Shown: piece after piece, positions 60,527-64,000 of the stretch | How the letters are laid out: every line of letters begins with the position of its first letter | Numbering within the stretch: the first letter of the stretch is position 1 | Source of the DNA: Cylicocyclus nassatus | Lineage: Eukaryota; Nematoda; Chromadorea; Rhabditida; Strongylidae | Assembly (NCBI GenBank): GCA_958299035.1 | Contig: CATQJL010000112.1 | Coordinates: 68,789,117-68,853,116 of the forward strand | DNA length: 64,000 bases | Reading direction: 5' to 3' | Made by a program: the position numbers and the translations under genes | Notes under the pieces: generated by a model | The model's database searches: none | Told to the model about the DNA's origin: nothing | Seen by the model: only the letters and a program-made list of their open reading frames with translations

Positions 60527-60784
60527 TTGAAGGCTGTTTCAGTTCAGAGCTACCGAATTTGTAGGATGCATAAATGCCCCCCCCCCTCTCCGAAAATTGG
60601 AAATGGTAAAGCCTGTGTCAGTCATGAGATTCTTTTTATAGGTTTCATTGCAACGCAACCGCCTTCGACGCGTTGGCACGCCACCAAGGTTTGATGCTTT
60701 GTAAACGGAGCGCCAAAGGCGGCGCAAAGGCGCGAGAGGCATGCAAAGAGGTGGTACCTATGGGAAGAACCCTAAGGCATCATA

Positions 60785-60797
60785 CCCTATAATAAAG
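60785..60797 (+). promoter_or_regulatory. TATA-like box before the short secreted-type ORF
   Basis: CCCTATAATAAAG lies about 45 bases before the ATG at 60836; the same box stands before the second copy. Confidence 0.35.
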
Positions 60798-60835
60798 CGC
60801 AGGGGGGACCATCCGACGTCAACAACCGGCGAAGA

Positions 60836-60925
60836 ATGTTTGCCCAGATCTCTGAGTTAATTCTTGCACTTTCACTTGCTTCCATACTGTTTACCGTTAC
60901 GACTCAACCTAAGTGCAACCTATGA
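60836..60925 (+). CDS. Candidate signal-peptide ORF or first exon, copy 1
   Basis: A 29-codon frame reads MFAQISELILALSLASILFT, then VTTQPKCNL. It has a hydrophobic core and a cleavage-like TTQ, as in a secreted protein. A GTGCAA donor at 60913 could splice to an acceptor before the G of GTCGGTGATA (about 61120), which would add about 40 residues, but neither site is strong. Not a known family. The TATA-like box and the perfect duplication are the only support. Confidence 0.3.
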   Translation: MFAQISELILALSLASILFTVTTQPKCNL

Positions 60926-61857
60926 CGTCATCAATGGTATGATGTTTTCTACCATCTTCGGTGCTCCGTCTGCTTCGGTGATGTTTATCTCGACGTCAAG
61001 CTAAATGCAACCCCAATTCCGTCGCCTACAACGCTGTTAGCGGTCGATTTATTTCAACCGCTTTACATTTTGCTTTATTCATTTGTGAAAATAAGCAAAC
61101 GTCGGATAGCATCTTCAGGTCGGTGATAATACTTAACATTGATATCCGCATTACATCTACTCAATTCTTTCTTAATCAGTGCACCACATCATCACTGTTT
61201 TTTACCACTAAACGTATCTTTACGTGCAAAAACAAAACTCAAAATTGAACCTTTCCTATCATATCACTCATTGTGCATTTTCCTATTGTGCACTATTCTA
61301 TTTTTGTCTTCATTACTAAACGTATCTCATTAAAAATTTTCAAATTTTACTCTGAAAAAACCCTTCTACAAGAATGAAGCAAAAGAAGCGAATGAAGCAT
61401 GCTGAACGTATCTTCACATGAAAAATTCCTTAAACTCACTGTGAAAATCGAACCTCTTTGAGAAAATAGTCAAACATCAATACTGTGCCAACTTTCCAAA
61501 TTGTTATCCACTAAGTGATTAAAAAAACATGGTGATGCGAATTGCCTTGAAACACTAAACGTTATACAAAAAGCTCACTTTGCAAGCAACGCAGGTTTTA
61601 AGAGAACACTTCATCTCAGGATTTTAAATTAATCCAAAGACTGAAAATTTCAAAAAAACTGTGATCGTGAGAGAAGTTTTGAAAAGAGCTACACGCTGTC
61701 TGTCTGTTATCAGTATACCAAGTGTGAACAAAAGAGATGGGAAGAAAGGGACGCTTCACTAACCATCAACTCAACCCTTGCTAACCTCAGGAACATGTAG
61801 CTTTTTAGTGCAATTTTGTCAGAACAATGCACTACCTCAAAATCGTATATACAGCGG

Positions 61858-62489
61858 CAGTGGCGTACCCAGGATTTCGGCTCGGGGGGGGGGGCGACAA
61901 AAAAATTTTTCTAAAGAAGGTGCATGGCATTAGCCACGCACTCCGGTTTTGAAAAGAGCTACACGCTGTCTGTCTGTTATCAGTATACCAAGTGTGAACA
62001 AAAGAGATGGGAAGAAAGGGACGCTTCACTAACCATCAACTCAACCCTTGCTAACCTCAGGAACATGTAGCTTTTTAGTGCAATTTTGTCAGAACAATGC
62101 ACTACCTCAAAATCGTATATACAGCGGCAGTAGCGTACCCAGGATTTCGGCTCGGGGGGGGGGGGGCGCGACAAAAAAATTTTTCTAAAGAAGGTGCGTG
62201 GCATTAGCCACGCACTCCGAAAAAATTTTTGGGGTGCTTCTAAGAAGATTTGCGGGTCCCCGACCCCTAAAATCTAGAAAAAGGGGGCGTGGCGTCAGCC
62301 ACGCCCCCGAAAAAAAATTTTTTACAAGGCTAATTTTTAAAAATTTTTAAAAATTATTTTAATTATTTACAAAAATAAACAAGTCACTTGCACATTTTTA
62401 TAACCCATATAAGTGACTTTCAAAAATTTCGCGACCCATTCTCGGGGGGGGGGGGCGCCCCCCCCCCGCCCCCCCTCGGTACGCCACTG
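61858..62489. mobile_element. hAT-type MITE with an internal 270-bp duplication
   Basis: It starts CAGTGGCGTACCCAGG and ends GGTACGCCACTG, with TACAGCGG on both sides (61850-61857 and 62490-62497), an 8-bp target duplication. After the first 89 or so bases of the MITE, the left flank plus MITE start is repeated (61677-61946 recurs at 61947-62216). So the MITE and its flank were duplicated in tandem after insertion. The same structure appears again at 63718 in the second large copy. Confidence 0.8.
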
Positions 62490-62698
62490 TACAGCGGTGA
62501 TTTGCTTGAATGAACAGCTTAAAATTGGATATACGCTTCAATACTAGCTCTCTTCACGGAATTCGAGTCAATAGCCTACCAGGATGAGTTGGAAGGGTGC
62601 GCTTTAGAGCATTCCGGGTGGAAGTTATAGATTAAGCATATATCATACCCTATAATAAAGCGCAGGGGGGACCATCCGACGTCAACAACCGGCGAAGA

Positions 62699-62788
62699 AT
62701 GTTTGCCCAGATCTCTGAGTTAATTCTTGCACTTTCACTTGCTTCCATACTGTTTACCGTTACGACTCAACCTAAGTGCAACCTATGA
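62699..62788 (+). CDS. Candidate signal-peptide ORF or first exon, copy 2
   Basis: Same 29-codon frame as 60836-60925, shifted by 1863 bases with the TATA-like box retained. It carries the same doubts. Confidence 0.3.
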   Translation: MFAQISELILALSLASILFTVTTQPKCNL

Positions 62789-64000
62789 CGTCATCAATGG
62801 TATGATGTTTTCTACCATCTTCGGTGCTCCGTCTGCTTCGGTGATGTTTATCTCGACGTCAAGCTAAATGCAACCCCAATTCCGTCGCCTACAACGCTGT
62901 TAGCGGTCGATTTATTTCAACCGCTTTAATTTTGCTTTATTCATTTGTGAAAATAAGCAAACGTCGGATAGCATCTTCAGGTCGGTGATAATACTTAACA
63001 TTGATATCCGCATTACATCTACTCAATTCTTTCTTAATCAGTGCACCACATCATCACTGTTTTTTACCACTAAACGTATCTTTACGTGCAAAAACAAAAC
63101 TCAAAATTGAACCTTTCCTATCATATCACTCATTGTGCATTTTCCTATTGTGCACTATTCTATTTTTGTCTTCATTACTAAACGTATCTCATTAAAAATT
63201 TTCAAATTTTACTCTGAAAAAACCCTTCTACAAGAATGAAGCAAAAGAAGCGAATGAAGCATGCTGAACGTATCTTCACATGAAAAATTCCTTAAACTCA
63301 CTGTGAAAATCGAACCTCTTTGAGAAAATAGTCAAACATCAATACTGTGCCAACTTTCCAAATTGTTATCCACTAAGTGATTAAAAAAACATGGTGATGC
63401 GAATTGCCTTGAAACACTAAACGTTATACAAAAAGCTCACTTTGCAAGCAACGCAGGTTTTAAGAGAACACTTCATCTCAGGATTTTAAATTAATCCAAA
63501 GACTGAAAATTTCAAAAAAACTGTGATCGTGAGAGAAGTTTTGAAAAGAGCTACACGCTGTCTGTCTGTTATCAGTATACCAAGTGTGAACAAAAGAGAT
63601 GGGAAGAAAGGGACGCTTCACTAACCATCAACTCAACCCTTGCTAACCTCAGGAACATGTAGCTTTTTAGTGCAATTTTGTCAGAACAATGCACTACCTC
63701 AAAATCGTATATACAGCGGCAGTGGCGTACCCAGGATTTCGGCTCGGGGGGGGGCGACAAAAAAATTTTTCTAAAGAAGGTGCGTGGCATTAGCCACGCA
63801 CTCCGGTTTTGAAAAGAGCTACACGCTGTCTGTCTGTTATCAGTATACCAAGTGTGAACAAAAGAGATGGGAAGAAAGGGACGCTTCACTAACCATCAAC
63901 TCAACCCTTGCTAACCTCAGGAACATGTAGCTTTTTAGTGCAATTTTGTCAGAACAATGCACTACCTCAAAATCGTATATACAGCGGCAGTAGCGTACCC

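Larger units (their letters stand above)
60781..64000. repeat. Tandem duplication, unit 1863 bp, second copy cut by the window end
   Basis: The block starting CATACCCTATAATAAAGCGC at 60781 starts again at 62644 and stays near-identical to the window end (small differences such as CTTTACATTTTG against CTTTAATTTTG and G-run lengths). Each copy holds an ORF candidate, AT-rich sequence and a hAT MITE arrangement. Confidence 0.85.

Overview
This is a eukaryotic window, most likely from a clade V parasitic nematode such as a hookworm-like strongylid (inference). The reasons are: AT-rich introns with GT...TTTCAG boundaries, acceptor sites just before start codons that suit spliced-leader trans-splicing, very dense palindromic MITEs, a Penelope-like element, and a LINE reverse-transcriptase fragment of a type I associate with hookworm genomes. 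A 500-base N gap at 28618-29117 is followed directly by cDNA-primer sequence, so the window is a draft scaffold.

Three host genes can be built with matching splice phases or strong motifs. (1) Minus strand, 1-509: the catalytic core of mitochondrial prolyl-tRNA synthetase, running off the left edge. (2) Plus strand, 8484-11494: a complete 9-exon gene for eIF2B subunit beta, 337 aa. (3) Minus strand, 47797-58110: a 26-exon gene for a 1278-aa protein with 20 C2H2 zinc fingers, REST-like in style. At the right end a duplicated block carries a short signal-peptide-like ORF behind a TATA-like box; it is only a candidate gene.

The most interesting block is 11652-21644, an LTR retrotransposon with apparently identical 220-bp LTRs and a GGAC target duplication, lying 157 bp past the eIF2B-beta stop. 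Read on the minus strand it has a gag frame but no recognisable pol. A complete Penelope-like element (13501-16974) sits inside gag with its own target duplication and candidate hammerhead ribozymes in its repeats. The long leader between the 5' LTR and gag carries, in antisense, a four-exon intron-containing coiled-coil gene that I do not recognise.

Most of the rest is repeats: palindromic MITEs with TTAA targets (three related families, five intact copies and one truncated), hAT-type MITEs with 8-bp targets, two palindromic mariner-type MITEs, three Helitron-like copies, an ACAAGG-ended foldback family (one copy holds inverted tRNA-like sequences), a solo LTR with 5-bp target duplication, a satellite-like region at about 37.7-43.1 kb, and a 1.86-kb tandem duplication at the right end.
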